The notes beneath the pieces are model-generated. The model saw nothing but the letters and a program-made list of their open reading frames with translations. It had not been told where the DNA came from and ran no database searches. From NCBI GenBank assembly GCA_913046825.1, contig CAJWTF010000005.1:4877-68876 (forward strand): a DNA stretch of 64,000 bases. The letters are read 5' to 3'. The position numbers were made by a program, and so were the translations under genes. The DNA is from an uncultured Rickettsiales bacterium. GTDB lineage: Bacteria > Pseudomonadota > Alphaproteobacteria > UBA8366. Of the stretch, positions 44,681 through 53,650 are shown piece after piece (position 1 is the stretch's first letter; the number at the start of each line of letters is the position of its first letter).

Positions 44681-45742
44681 ATGAACGACCTGCATGTAAA
44701 TCACGACTCCCACCCACCTCGCGATGATCAAGCATCACCGATCATGGTCGAGGTAACGCGCGGCGATATCGTCGAGAGTCAGCATCGCGGTCGCGCCGCC
44801 GTGGTCGATCGCGAAGGTGCCGTCATTCTATCATGGGGCGATATCGAAGCACCGGTCTATCCGCGTTCCGCGATCAAACCGCTGCAAGCCATCCCCTTGA
44901 TCGAGAGCGGAGCCGCCGACGCCTACGGCGCAACCGACACCGAGATTGCTGTCAGTTGCGCGTCACATGGTGGCGAGCACATGCATGTGGAAGCCATCAC
45001 GGCTTGGCTCGCGCGATGCGGCCTGTCGGTCACTGATCTTGAATGCGGCAGTCACGCGCCGAGCCATGGTCCGTCGAGCGACGATCTCATTCGGCAGGAT
45101 ACAGCCTTTCATGCAGCGCACAATAATTGTTCGGGCAAGCACGCCGCGATGTTGGTGACGGCAAAGCATCTGGGCGATTCAACAGCGGGATATATCGACT
45201 ATACCCATCCGGTACAGCAGCGGGTACTAGGTGTCCTGGAACAAATGTGTGGTCTCGATCTGGCGTCCGCACTGCGCGGCGTCGATGGCTGCTCCATTCC
45301 CACGATCGCGGTGCCGCTCGGCAATTTGGCGTTGGCCTTTGCCCGCTTCGCCGAGCCCGGCGACGAAGTCCCAGCACGGCGTGTGGACGCCATCCGGCGC
45401 ATTCATGCGGCATTGGCGGCCACGCCCGAGATGATTGCAGGGACCGGGCGTTACTGTTCCGATGTGATTCGCGCGACCGAAGGCAAGGTCCTGGTCAAGA
45501 CCGGTGCAGAGGGTGTTTTTTGTGGCGCGGTTCCTGCGCTCGGGGTCGGCATCGCCTTGAAATGCGAGGATGGCGCGAAGCGCGCCAGCGAAGCCATGAT
45601 GACGACGATCCTGATGCGGATCGGCGCTATCGACGAAGTGACGCTGCAATCCATTGACCAAGCGCTTCCGCAACCCATTTTTAACCGCAACCTTCGGGTC
45701 GTCGGCGAGGTGCGGTCAACAGCCGTGTTACGCGCCGAGTAG
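44681..45742 (+). CDS. Asparaginase II (rhizobial type)
   Basis: A 353-residue protein of the rhizobial-type asparaginase family, unrelated to E. coli AnsB. Blocks are VEVTRGDIVESQHRGRAAVVD, PVYPRSAIKPLQAIPL, CASHGGEHMHVEAI, HNNCSGKHAAML and TGAEGVFCGAVPALGVGIALK. The serine, cysteine and lysine residues in those blocks correspond to the family's active site. It hydrolyses L-asparagine to aspartate and ammonia. I chose ATG 44681, well inside a longer frame. Two quinone oxidoreductases follow 30 bases downstream on the same strand. Confidence 0.92.
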   Translation: MNDLHVNHDSHPPRDDQASPIMVEVTRGDIVESQHRGRAAVVDREGAVILSWGDIEAPVYPRSAIKPLQAIPLIESGAADAYGATDTEIAVSCASHGGEHMHVEAITAWLARCGLSVTDLECGSHAPSHGPSSDDLIRQDTAFHAAHNNCSGKHAAMLVTAKHLGDSTAGYIDYTHPVQQRVLGVLEQMCGLDLASALRGVDGCSIPTIAVPLGNLALAFARFAEPGDEVPARRVDAIRRIHAALAATPEMIAGTGRYCSDVIRATEGKVLVKTGAEGVFCGAVPALGVGIALKCEDGAKRASEAMMTTILMRIGAIDEVTLQSIDQALPQPIFNRNLRVVGEVRSTAVLRAE

Positions 45743-45772
45743 ACCCTTACCAGCCACCGCGGGAGAGGTACC

Positions 45773-46756
45773 ATGCGCTCGATACGCGTCTCAAGTTTCG
45801 ATGGGGTCGATGCTCTGACCCTGGAAGACATCCCGCCCCCCGCCGTCGAGCCAGACGAAGTCCGGATTAAGGTCTATGTGGGCGGGGTCAATTTCCCCGA
45901 CCTGCTGATGTCCGAAGGCAAATACCAGCATAAGCCGGAAATGCCGTTCACGCCCGGCCTTGAAGCGGCTGGCGTTGTGATTGATGTCGGCGAAGGGGTG
46001 ACACGCTTCAAACCCGGCGAGCGGGTCATGGGATTCTTCGACTATGGCGCGTTCGCCGAGGAAGCGGTCATTCAGGAAAAGTACCTCATGCATGTGCCCG
46101 ACGGCATGGATTGGGAAATGGCGGGCGGCTTCTGTCTGACACATACGACTAGTCACGCGGCCCTGGTACACGAGCGGGTCAATCTGAAAGCGGGCGAGGT
46201 CTTGCTCGTCCACGGTGCGGCAGGCGGTGTAGGCACGACGGCGGTGCAGATCGGCAAGGCGCTTGGCTGTACCGTGGTGGCGACGGCCGGTAGCGACGAG
46301 AAGGCACAATTCGCCCTCGATAACGGCGCCGATTTTGCCATCAATTATTCAACCGAGGAAATCCGCACACGGGTCAAGGAATTGGTCGGCGGCGCGGATG
46401 TAATTTACGACCCAGTCAGCGGCGATGCCTTCACGCAATCACTTCGCTGCATCAATTTCGAAGGCCGCATCATCATCATCGGGTTTGCCAGCGGCACCAT
46501 CGCGAATGCCCCAGCGAATTACGTTTTGGTCAAGAATATCTCAATCGTCGGCTTTCCGGTCGGCTCTTACCGCCGCGTCAGTCCCGAAATCCTGCAACGC
46601 TCCTATGCCGGTCTCACCGAGATGTGGGACGCTGGGCATCTGAAACCTCAGCAAAGCCATGCTTTCTCGCTGGCTGATACCAGCGAAGCCATCAAGGCGC
46701 TACGCGACCGCAAGGCCATGGGTAAAGTCATCATCAAAGTTCGGGACGGGGAGTAA
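45773..46756 (+). CDS. NADPH:quinone oxidoreductase (tandem copy 1)
   Basis: A 327-residue zinc-free medium-chain reductase. The GroES-like start is RVSSFDGVDALTLEDI, FPDLLMSEGKYQHKPEMPFTPG follows, the NADPH motif is LLVHGAAGGVGTTAVQIGK, and the QOR block SLRCINFEGRIIIIGFASGT is present. Probably reduces quinones or enones. GGGAGAGG precedes the ATG. It lies 5 bases before a paralogue of 324 residues with many identical blocks; the two form a tandem duplication that has since diverged. Confidence 0.92.
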   Translation: MRSIRVSSFDGVDALTLEDIPPPAVEPDEVRIKVYVGGVNFPDLLMSEGKYQHKPEMPFTPGLEAAGVVIDVGEGVTRFKPGERVMGFFDYGAFAEEAVIQEKYLMHVPDGMDWEMAGGFCLTHTTSHAALVHERVNLKAGEVLLVHGAAGGVGTTAVQIGKALGCTVVATAGSDEKAQFALDNGADFAINYSTEEIRTRVKELVGGADVIYDPVSGDAFTQSLRCINFEGRIIIIGFASGTIANAPANYVLVKNISIVGFPVGSYRRVSPEILQRSYAGLTEMWDAGHLKPQQSHAFSLADTSEAIKALRDRKAMGKVIIKVRDGE

Positions 46757-46761
46757 TCGGC

Positions 46762-47736
46762 ATGCGCGCAATGAGACTTCACGGCCGCGACGGCATCGAC
46801 GCCATGAAACTGGAAGAAGTTCAGCTATCGGCTCCAGGGCCGGGCCAAGCACAGATCGCGGTTCACGCCGCCGGAGTTAACTTCGGCGACACCTTGATGG
46901 TGACCGGCCAATATCAAGAAAAACCTGATCTGCCGTTCAGCCCCGGCATGGAAGCGGCGGGCGAGGTGATCGCGCTCGGTGATGGTGTGGACAATGTTAA
47001 AGTCGGAGACAGGGTGATGGGCTCGATCGGCTTTGGTGGTTTCGCCGAGGAAGCTAATGTTCCTGCCGCCAACCTGACCCAGGTGCCTGACGACATGGAT
47101 TGGGCAACGGCATCGGCCTTTCCGGTTGCATATGGCACGAGCCATGTAGCGCTGACATATCGCTCGCATCTGAAATCGGGTGAAGTCCTGCTGGTGCACG
47201 GAGCGGCAGGTGGCGTTGGCCTGACAGCGGTCGAACTCGGCAAGGCCATGGGGGCCACGGTGATCGCGACGGCAGGTAGTGACGATAAGGTGGCCCTCGC
47301 GAAAACTTACGGTGCCGATTACGGCATTAATTACTCCAACGAGGACATCCGCGAGAAGGTACTAAAGTATACCGGCGGCGCAGATGTGGTCTACGATCCG
47401 GTCGGCGGCGATGCGTTCAAGGCCTCGCTCCGCTGCATCAACTTCGAAGGTCGGATCATCATCATCGGTTTCGCCAGTGGTGAGGTGCCGCAAATCCCGA
47501 CCAACTACCCGCTGGTGAAATGCTTCACCGTCGATGGTTTCGTTTGGGGTGCTTATCACCGTAATAAGATCGACGTAATCCACGACGGTTATGCGGGTCT
47601 GCGGGAGATTTGGGCGAAGGGCGTACTCAAACCACATATCAGCAAGCGGTTCCCCCTCGCGGAGACGGGCGATGCCATGCGGTTTCTCCTAGCTCGGAAG
47701 TCAACCGGAAAGGTCGTTATCGAGACCCGGGTATAG
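46762..47736 (+). CDS. NADPH:quinone oxidoreductase (tandem copy 2)
   Basis: A 324-residue paralogue of the preceding gene. It keeps GDTLMVTGQYQEKPDLPFSPGMEAAGEVI, LLVHGAAGGVGLTAVELGKAMG and SLRCINFEGRIIIIGFASGEVPQ. The C-terminal specificity region differs (CFTVDGFVWGAYHRNK in place of NISIVGFPVGSYRR), which suggests separate substrates. It has its own start 5 bases after copy 1 and is probably translated from the same mRNA. A broken GST gene converges from the right. Confidence 0.92.
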   Translation: MRAMRLHGRDGIDAMKLEEVQLSAPGPGQAQIAVHAAGVNFGDTLMVTGQYQEKPDLPFSPGMEAAGEVIALGDGVDNVKVGDRVMGSIGFGGFAEEANVPAANLTQVPDDMDWATASAFPVAYGTSHVALTYRSHLKSGEVLLVHGAAGGVGLTAVELGKAMGATVIATAGSDDKVALAKTYGADYGINYSNEDIREKVLKYTGGADVVYDPVGGDAFKASLRCINFEGRIIIIGFASGEVPQIPTNYPLVKCFTVDGFVWGAYHRNKIDVIHDGYAGLREIWAKGVLKPHISKRFPLAETGDAMRFLLARKSTGKVVIETRV

Positions 47737-47739
47737 GAA

Positions 47740-48325
47740 GGCCGCATTCGTCGTCAATGGCAATATGTCCCGGTTGGACGGCGATACGGCCCAGCGGATC
47801 GCGGGATAGGGAAATAACCCTCATCCGCCACGTGCGTATACGCGTAGAGGGAAATATCGGCGATCGTATAATGGTCTGCCGCGAAATACGTTTGCGCGGC
47901 TAGATGCTGTTCGATGACCCTCAACGCATCATGCCCAACGTCGCGTTTGCGTGCGACTTCGCCCCCCGTCTGGTTGATCCAGATGGGTCAAACTAGCGAC
48001 ACAGCACGGTGATGTTTGGCTCGTGGGAATATTGCTCGAAGGGCATGTACTGCAGAGTGCAGGCACGGGTATCTCGGCCCCCCGGCAAATATTCTGTGCC
48101 ATCGGCCAGATAGTGGAGAATCGCATTCGATTCCGGTAACACGAACGCGCCGTCGACCAATGCTGGAAGCCGACTGTTCGGATTGATCGTGAGAAACGAC
48201 TCCGCTTGGGATTCGGCCCTCAGCGTGTCAATCCACACGATTTCAAATGGTACGACGAGCGACGCCAGCATCAGTCGAACCTTGTAGCCGTTACCAGACA
48301 GATGATTGTCTTAGAGCGTCAACAT
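47740..48325 (-). pseudogene. Glutathione S-transferase (YfcG-like) pseudogene
   Basis: The start (48325) reads MLTL, TAA (48311-48313) where Tyr is expected, then DNHLSGNGYKVRLML, and LTINPNSRLPALVDGAFVLPESNAILHYLA in one frame. This thioredoxin domain has the SNAIL motif. After EQYSHEPNITVLCR another stop follows, then frames continue the helical domain (HDALRVIEQHLAAQ, TIADISLYAYTHVADEG). It is unrelated to the GST at 4300 beyond the fold. Two stops and a frameshift show it is dead. It follows the DUF1127 gene by 6 bases. Confidence 0.85.
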
Positions 48326-48331
48326 CGCGAA

Positions 48332-48532
48332 TTAGGCCTGCCAGAACGGCTTGCTGATTTCCACGTCACGGCGGGCATGATCCAGGCCGATATCGTCGAG
48401 CAGACGATTATCCAAGTCGGCCAACTGGCGGCGCTGACGGCGGCGCTCCGACCAAACCCACAAGGTGCACAGCAATTGAATCATCGTGCCGGCGCGGCGT
48501 GTCCGTCCAACGGAAAGAATGAATTCACTCAT
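48332..48532 (-). CDS. DUF1127 (YjiS-like) small protein
   Basis: A 66-residue basic protein with the DUF1127 core, here RRRQRRQLADLDNRLLDDIGLDHARRDVEISKPFW. The family is short, Arg-rich and common in alphaproteobacteria; members have been linked to phosphate, stress and RNA-related regulation, with no common proven activity. AGGAGC lies before the ATG. It faces a decayed LysR regulator across a 141-base AT-rich gap, a frequent arrangement, so its former regulator may be lost. Confidence 0.88.
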   Translation of the reverse strand: MSEFILSVGRTRRAGTMIQLLCTLWVWSERRRQRRQLADLDNRLLDDIGLDHARRDVEISKPFWQA

Positions 48533-48673
48533 TTGAATGCTCCTTATCTTAGATTTGAGTCGAAAAGAGGCATGTAAGCCTTTTTATTTCCGGATATATC
48601 GACCACTTGCTAATTTTGGATAAACGATGAAATCTTATCGTATTTATCAATATTTCTTATCCGAAAGGGTCTG
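48533..48673. promoter_or_regulatory. AT-rich divergent promoter region (DUF1127 / LysR)
   Basis: This 141-base region is markedly AT-richer than its surroundings and lies between opposing start codons. It must carry the DUF1127 promoter and once carried the LysR operator. Sequences such as ATCGTATTTATCAATAT could hold a LysR T-N11-A box, but I cannot assign one. Confidence 0.5.
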
Positions 48674-49511
48674 ATGATGGCGGGGAGATTCCCCCCTTTG
48701 AGTACGCTGCGCGCCTTTGAGGCGGCGGCGCGTCATCTGAGTTTCACGCAAGCGGCAGCAGAGCTGTTCGTGGCTCAAGCGGCGATCAGTCACCAAATTA
48801 AAACCCTGGAAGAATGGCTTGGCCTAAAACTCTTCCGTCGAATGAACCGCCGCCAGCTTCTGACCGACGAAGACCAAGCCTATACAGCCCCGATCCGGGA
48901 TACGCTCTAAAGTCGCCAGCGCGATGACTTCCTTTGCTGCAAACTGGCTCTTTCCCCCGTCTCGACCAATTCAGCCGATTGCATCTGGAGATCGACATCC
49001 ACGTCGACGTGCGGGACGATCTGACGAATTTCTCACGCGACGGCGTCAATTTTACCTTGCGCTGACGCACCGATGACTGCCCGGACCTCGCGCCGGAATG
49101 GTTTCTGGCCGAGGAAGCCTTCCCCGTCTGTAGTCAAAATTGGTGGAAGACGGTCCGCACCCACTCCAGCCGCCGGAAGACCTTAAACACCACACGCTTA
49201 TACATGACTTTACAAAACGGCTCTGGGACCGCTGGTTGGAGCTCGCCGGGGTGAGCGGTGTCGACGCGGACCACGGTCCCTCGTTCAACCTGCTCAATCT
49301 GGATATCGATGCTGTTATTGCTGGTGAGGTGATGACGCTTGCTCAAAGCGCCATCGTGCAAGGCGCGCTTGACGACGGCCACCTCATCAAACCATTCGAC
49401 CTGATGATACAGTCCGCTAACTCGTACTTTTTCGTCTGCCCGCAGAAAATTGCGGAACGCCCAAAGATCGTCGCCTTCCGGGACTGGATTGTCGAACAGC
49501 CAAATTCCTAG
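48674..49511 (+). pseudogene. LysR-type regulator (GcvA-like) pseudogene
   Basis: The N-terminal winged helix is intact: PPLSTLRAFEAAARHLSFTQ, AAAELFVAQAAISHQIK and TLEEWLGLKLFRR. The frame ends after IRDTL with TAA near 48908. Ligand-domain text continues in other frames, then a 124-residue frame (49140-49511) holds LKHHTLIHDFTKRLW, FNLLNLDIDAVIAGE and QSANSYFFVCPQKIAERPKI. That is the normal C-terminal half of a GcvA-like regulator. At least two frame changes separate the DNA-binding and effector parts, so it is dead. It overlaps the end of the convergent acyl-CoA dehydrogenase gene by four bases. Confidence 0.88.
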
Positions 49512-50659
49512 ATCCGCTTCGCGACCTCTTCGAGCATGACCTCTGTGGCGCCGCCACCGACGGACTGGACGCGGGCGTCGCGAGTCATGCGTTCGATGGT
49601 ACTCTCGCGCATATAGCCGAAGCCACCGTGGAATTGTTGGCAATCGTACATAACCTTGTTCACCAACTCGCCGCAATAAGCCTTCACCATCGAAACTTCC
49701 TTGACGCAATCGATCCCCTGGGTGTCGAGCCAGGCGGCGTGATAGACAAGATGCCGCCCCGCCTCAACCTCAGACAACCGCTGTGAGAGCCGCTGACGGA
49801 TCGCCTGTTTGTCCCACAATACCCCGTCGAAGGCCTTGCGCTCCTTGACGTATTCCAAGGTCAGTTCGATTGCCTTTTGCGCCTCGCCCATGGATTGGGC
49901 GCCAAGCACCAGACGCTCATTCTGAAAATTCTGCATGATCGCATAGAAGCCGCGATGTACCTCGCCGAGCACATTGGCGTCGGACACGAAACAATTGTCG
50001 AAGATCAGCTCCGCGGTGTCCGAACTGCGCCAGCCCATCTTGTCGAGAGAACGCCCGACACTGAAACCCTCAACGCCCTTTTCCACGATGAACATGGTGA
50101 CTTCGCGTGACCGGATACCGGCATCGGGATCACCCGACTTCGCTGCAACAAAATAAAGGTCCCCATGTACGCCGTTGGTGATGAACATTTTCGCGCCGTT
50201 CAAAATCCATCCACCATCAGTGCGCGTGGCGCGGGTGCGGATGGCCGCGACATCGGAGCCCGCATCCGGCTCGGTCACACCGACGGCAGTAATCAATTCG
50301 CCGGAGACGACCTTCTCTAAGAACCGCACCTTCTGTTCATCATTGCCCGCGTTCACCAAATGCGGCGAAGCCATGTCCGTGTGTACCAAAACCGTGATCG
50401 CAAAACCGCCGAAGGTCGAGCGGCCCATCTCCTCCGACAGCACCATGGTCGCGATAGTGTCGAGTTCCGCTCCGCCAAAGGATTCGGGATAGCGGATGCC
50501 GAAGAAGCCGAGCTCACCCATGCGCTTGAGCGATTCGCGAGGCACCATTCCCGCCGCTTCCCATTCATCTCCGTTCGGCGTTACCTCCGCCTCAATGAAA
50601 CGGCGCAGCTGATTGCGCAGCATGCGATGTTCATCCGTGAGGTAAATCGGGTCGTGCAT
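49508..50659 (-). CDS. Acyl-CoA dehydrogenase
   Basis: A 383-residue medium-length acyl-CoA dehydrogenase with the full three-domain fold. Blocks include PESFGGAELDTIATMVLSEEM, AVGVTEPDAGSDVAAIRTRA (FAD-binding), LDKMGWRSSDTAELIFDN and the C-terminal FHGGFGYMRESTIERMTRDARV. The catalytic Glu of the family (in the Glu-376-like position) should lie near the end of that block, but I cannot assign it with certainty. FAD-dependent alpha,beta-dehydrogenation of acyl-CoA esters is expected, with electrons passing to ETF. It is in an operon with an aminotransferase (6 bases apart). Confidence 0.93.
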   Translation of the reverse strand: MHDPIYLTDEHRMLRNQLRRFIEAEVTPNGDEWEAAGMVPRESLKRMGELGFFGIRYPESFGGAELDTIATMVLSEEMGRSTFGGFAITVLVHTDMASPHLVNAGNDEQKVRFLEKVVSGELITAVGVTEPDAGSDVAAIRTRATRTDGGWILNGAKMFITNGVHGDLYFVAAKSGDPDAGIRSREVTMFIVEKGVEGFSVGRSLDKMGWRSSDTAELIFDNCFVSDANVLGEVHRGFYAIMQNFQNERLVLGAQSMGEAQKAIELTLEYVKERKAFDGVLWDKQAIRQRLSQRLSEVEAGRHLVYHAAWLDTQGIDCVKEVSMVKAYCGELVNKVMYDCQQFHGGFGYMRESTIERMTRDARVQSVGGGATEVMLEEVAKRI

Positions 50660-50664
50660 GCTCT

Positions 50665-51846
50665 CTACACTCCCTCATCCAGCGCCCGCGCTAATCGGTT
50701 CATGGCCTCGTCGATGCGCTCAGGGGATTGCGCGAAACAAAGGCGCAACCAGCCCTCGCCCGACGGTCCAAATGCCGTCCCAGGCGCCACGCCGACCTTG
50801 TACTCAAGCGCCAAGCGTTTGGCGAACTCGAGGCTGTTCTCCATCCCATCGACCTTGAAGAAAGCGTAGAAGGCTGCAGCGGGTGGGTTGTAGATTACAC
50901 GCGGCATGTCCGCGAGGCGCCGGCTGGCGGCGTCGCGCCCGACCCGGCACAGCTCCACCATTGCGGCCACGGTGTCTTCCCCGTCCCGCACAGCGACAAT
51001 GCCTGCTTCCTGCAGGAATTCGGGCGTGCCGCTGGTGTTGAATTCCACCAAATCGCCTAGCTGCTCAGAGATCCACGCCGGATGGGTCAACCATCCCATG
51101 CGCCAGCCGGTCATGGCCCAGGACTTGGAAAAACTGTTCACCACCACGACCGGATCGTCCGGCGTGGCGATCTCCAGGAACGAGGGCGCGACCCGGCGGT
51201 CGTAGACAAGACGACCATAGACCTCGTCAGCGAGAATCCAGATACCACTCGCCCGGCAGAAATCGAGGATCGCCTGCTGCTGGTCCTGCTCCATCATCCA
51301 ACCAGTCGGATTGCCGGGTGAATTGACGAAGATCAGCCGAGTGCGGTCATCCGCCGCCGCGAATAGCTTGTCGAGATCGAGGTGCCAATCGCCTTGGCTA
51401 TTGGCGTCGAGGCTGACGCGGCGCACCTCGCCACCCATCACCTGCGCCGCCGACGCGCCGTTCGGCCAGATCGGATCGACCAGTAGGATATTGTCGCCAG
51501 CGCCGACCAATGCCTGCATCAGCATCATGATCCCGGTCATGCCCGACGACGTGACCGTCACGCGCTCGGTCGAAACGTCGATCCCATAGAGCCCGCCGGT
51601 ATAAGTGGCGAGCATCTCCCGCAAGGCGGGGATGCCCCATTTGTGGGTATAGAAGGTTTGCCCCCGCCTCAGCGCAGCAGACGCCGCGTCGCAGATAAAG
51701 TCCGGTGTTTTGACATCGGATTCCCCATACCACATCGCGATGACATCCGGATCGTCCATCGCCAAGGTCGAGACCTGCATGATCTGCTGAGTTTCGATGG
51801 CGAGCACTTCGGGGCGCAGGGGTGCGATTTTCAGGCGAGAATTCAT
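50665..51846 (-). CDS. PLP-dependent aminotransferase (class I/II)
   Basis: A 393-residue fold-type I aminotransferase. Its motifs are NSPGNPTGWMMEQDQQQ (PLP phosphate region), ADEVYGRLVYD with the PLP-stacking Asp/Tyr, and the Schiff-base Lys in VNSFSKSWAMTGWRMGW. The C-terminal substrate Arg is in WLRLCFAQSPERI. It transfers an amino group between an amino acid and a keto acid; the substrate is unknown. The longer frame to 51981 lacks homology, so ATG 51846 is chosen. It is transcribed ahead of the acyl-CoA dehydrogenase. Confidence 0.92.
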   Translation of the reverse strand: MNSRLKIAPLRPEVLAIETQQIMQVSTLAMDDPDVIAMWYGESDVKTPDFICDAASAALRRGQTFYTHKWGIPALREMLATYTGGLYGIDVSTERVTVTSSGMTGIMMLMQALVGAGDNILLVDPIWPNGASAAQVMGGEVRRVSLDANSQGDWHLDLDKLFAAADDRTRLIFVNSPGNPTGWMMEQDQQQAILDFCRASGIWILADEVYGRLVYDRRVAPSFLEIATPDDPVVVVNSFSKSWAMTGWRMGWLTHPAWISEQLGDLVEFNTSGTPEFLQEAGIVAVRDGEDTVAAMVELCRVGRDAASRRLADMPRVIYNPPAAAFYAFFKVDGMENSLEFAKRLALEYKVGVAPGTAFGPSGEGWLRLCFAQSPERIDEAMNRLARALDEGV

Positions 51847-52003
51847 GGCGTTCCATTTCCGTCGAGCGGGGAAGCCGCAGGTTTTAGCAGTTTCCCCAAA
51901 GCTTCGTAAGTCGAATATTGAGCAATCCGGTGACTGCGCTTGGACGGCGCGCCGCCGCGCCTTAGTTTCCCTCTCAACCAAAATTCAGAGTGGGAGTAAA
52001 TCC

Positions 52004-52300
52004 ATGAGCAAAATCGCCCTCGTCGTCGAGTTCAACATCAAAGCGGGCCAACGCGACGCCTTTCTTGAAATCATCCGTGGCCATGCCGCCGGCACCAAAC
52101 TGGACGAGGAAGGCTGCCTGCAATTCGACGTGCTGATCCCGGAAGACGATGACAACAAGGTCATGCTGGTGGAGATGTACCGCGACGACGCGGCCCTCGA
52201 CATCCACATCGCCTCGCCGCGCCTTCAAGCGACCCGCGGCGCCTATGGCGACATGATCGAAAGCCGTAACATCGCGAAGACGCGCGTTGACGGTTCGTAA
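52004..52300 (+). CDS. Antibiotic biosynthesis monooxygenase (ABM)/YgiN-like protein
   Basis: A 98-residue ABM-domain protein. VVEFNIKAGQRDAFLEIIRGHAAGTKLDEEGCLQFDVLIPED is the typical ferredoxin-like alpha/beta strand pattern with EPGCLxFxV, and ALDIHIASPRLQATRGAYGDMI completes it. Members are quinol monooxygenases (YgiN) or heme/aromatic monooxygenases that need no cofactor; many others have no known role. GGGAG precedes the ATG. It diverges from the aminotransferase by 157 bases. A decayed cupin follows. Confidence 0.9.
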   Translation: MSKIALVVEFNIKAGQRDAFLEIIRGHAAGTKLDEEGCLQFDVLIPEDDDNKVMLVEMYRDDAALDIHIASPRLQATRGAYGDMIESRNIAKTRVDGS

Positions 52301-52347
52301 GCGGAAAAGACGCAAGGTCGGGTGAGACCTTCGTTAGAGAGCGGACC

Positions 52348-52623
52348 ATGAAATGCTCGCGGATATATGCGACGGAAGATGGCGAGTCGCATTTCGATGA
52401 GGTCGATTGACACACAGTGCCCGAACGTATGCTGACCGTCAGGCTTGATGGTGCGTTGGAATACGAAACTAGTGACGGAGAGGTCCGGACCGTCGCATAG
52501 GGCGGTTTCGTCCTTGTCGAGGACACGCACGGCAAAGGACACCTGTCGCGCCATTCGCCGGACTCGCAGTTTGTCCGGTGGATCACCGTGCCGGATGGAT
52601 TTGATGCGCCGATGATGACCTAA
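52348..52623 (+). pseudogene. Cupin-like remnant with two in-frame stops
   Basis: A 91-codon frame runs from MKCSRIYATEDGESHFDEVD through TGA (52408-52410), HTVPERMLTVRLDGALEYETS, TAG (52498-52500), GGFVLVEDTHGKGHLSRH and FVRWITVPDGF to a TAA. The second half resembles the barrel of a small cupin (GKGHxSR), and the segment between the stops looks shortened relative to full-length cupins. It is on the same strand as the ABM gene and is clearly decayed. Confidence 0.75.
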
Positions 52624-52716
52624 TTGCCGAGCATTCCTTGAGGTCATCCCGGGCGAAAGTAACGATCAGGGCCTCGTTCTGGATCGGCCGTTCGGAAAGA
52701 CGCCACGGCTCGCGTG

Positions 52717-53565
52717 TCACGGTTTATCTGGGTTATACACCTTGATCGGATAGTACTGCTTGTAGACGTCCCGCTGGTTCTCCCAGGACACCCCGGTCGC
52801 CGCGCCGCCGTCGACGACAATGGCTTGGCCGGTCACGAAGGTGGAGCGGTCGCTGGCCAGATAGAGGGCCATATTGGCAATGTCTTCCGGGCGGCCGACG
52901 CGGGGGATCGGTTGTTGGTAGTCCATACCCTCAATCCGCTCTTCGATCTTCTCCGCCGGGCGGCCCACCGTATTGGTTGAGAGCGGGGTCGCGATATAAC
53001 CAGGGCAGATCGCGTTGACGCGGATCGAGTGCTCACCGAGCGACATCGCCGTCACTTTCGACATCTGCACGACCGCAGCCTTGCAGACGGAATAGATCAA
53101 CGGGCCACGTCCAGCGGTCACCGCCGCGATGCTGCCGGTATTGATAATGCTGCCGGATCCCTGCTTCTTCATGATCGGGATGGCATGTTTCATACCAAGG
53201 AAAACACCTCGCACCAACACATCGAAGCTCATGTCGAACTCTTCCACGGGAATATCTTCGATCGGACCGAGCACGCCGCCGAATCCCGCATTGTTGAAGA
53301 TGCAATCTAGACGGCCCCAGTTGCCAACCGCCTTATCGACGGCGGCTTTAACCTGATCTTCCTGGCGAACCTCGACCTCGACGAAGGCGACCGCATCACC
53401 AAGTTCGGCCGCGAGTTCCTCGCCGCGTTCCTTCTGCATATCGGCGATCACAACCCGGGCACCCTCCTCTACGAACAAGCGCACCGTTGCCTCGCCGATA
53501 CCGCTTGCGCCGCCGGTCACAACCGCAACTTTGCCGTCCATTTCCATCTTAGCCATTTCCCCCAT
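52717..53565 (-). CDS. Short-chain dehydrogenase/reductase
   Basis: A 282-residue classical SDR. The cofactor motif is TGGASGIGEATVRLF, then NNAGFGG, the catalytic Ser in INTGSIAAVT and the YSVCK motif, with the end VTGQAIVVDGGAATG. It probably interconverts a hydroxyl and a keto group with NAD(P)H. About 25 extra residues after DGGA (WENQRDVYKQYYPIKVYNPD) are unusual for the family and may form a subunit contact. The start could be at Met1, Met4 or Met7. It diverges from an MFS gene by 85 bases. Confidence 0.9.
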   Translation of the reverse strand: MGEMAKMEMDGKVAVVTGGASGIGEATVRLFVEEGARVVIADMQKERGEELAAELGDAVAFVEVEVRQEDQVKAAVDKAVGNWGRLDCIFNNAGFGGVLGPIEDIPVEEFDMSFDVLVRGVFLGMKHAIPIMKKQGSGSIINTGSIAAVTAGRGPLIYSVCKAAVVQMSKVTAMSLGEHSIRVNAICPGYIATPLSTNTVGRPAEKIEERIEGMDYQQPIPRVGRPEDIANMALYLASDRSTFVTGQAIVVDGGAATGVSWENQRDVYKQYYPIKVYNPDKP

Positions 53566-53650
53566 TCTTCCGTCTCCGTTGCAGCGAATCTTCCCTTTTT
53601 AGCGAGATGGTGCGATTAAGACGGGAAGCGACCCACATAGGCGGTCGCCG

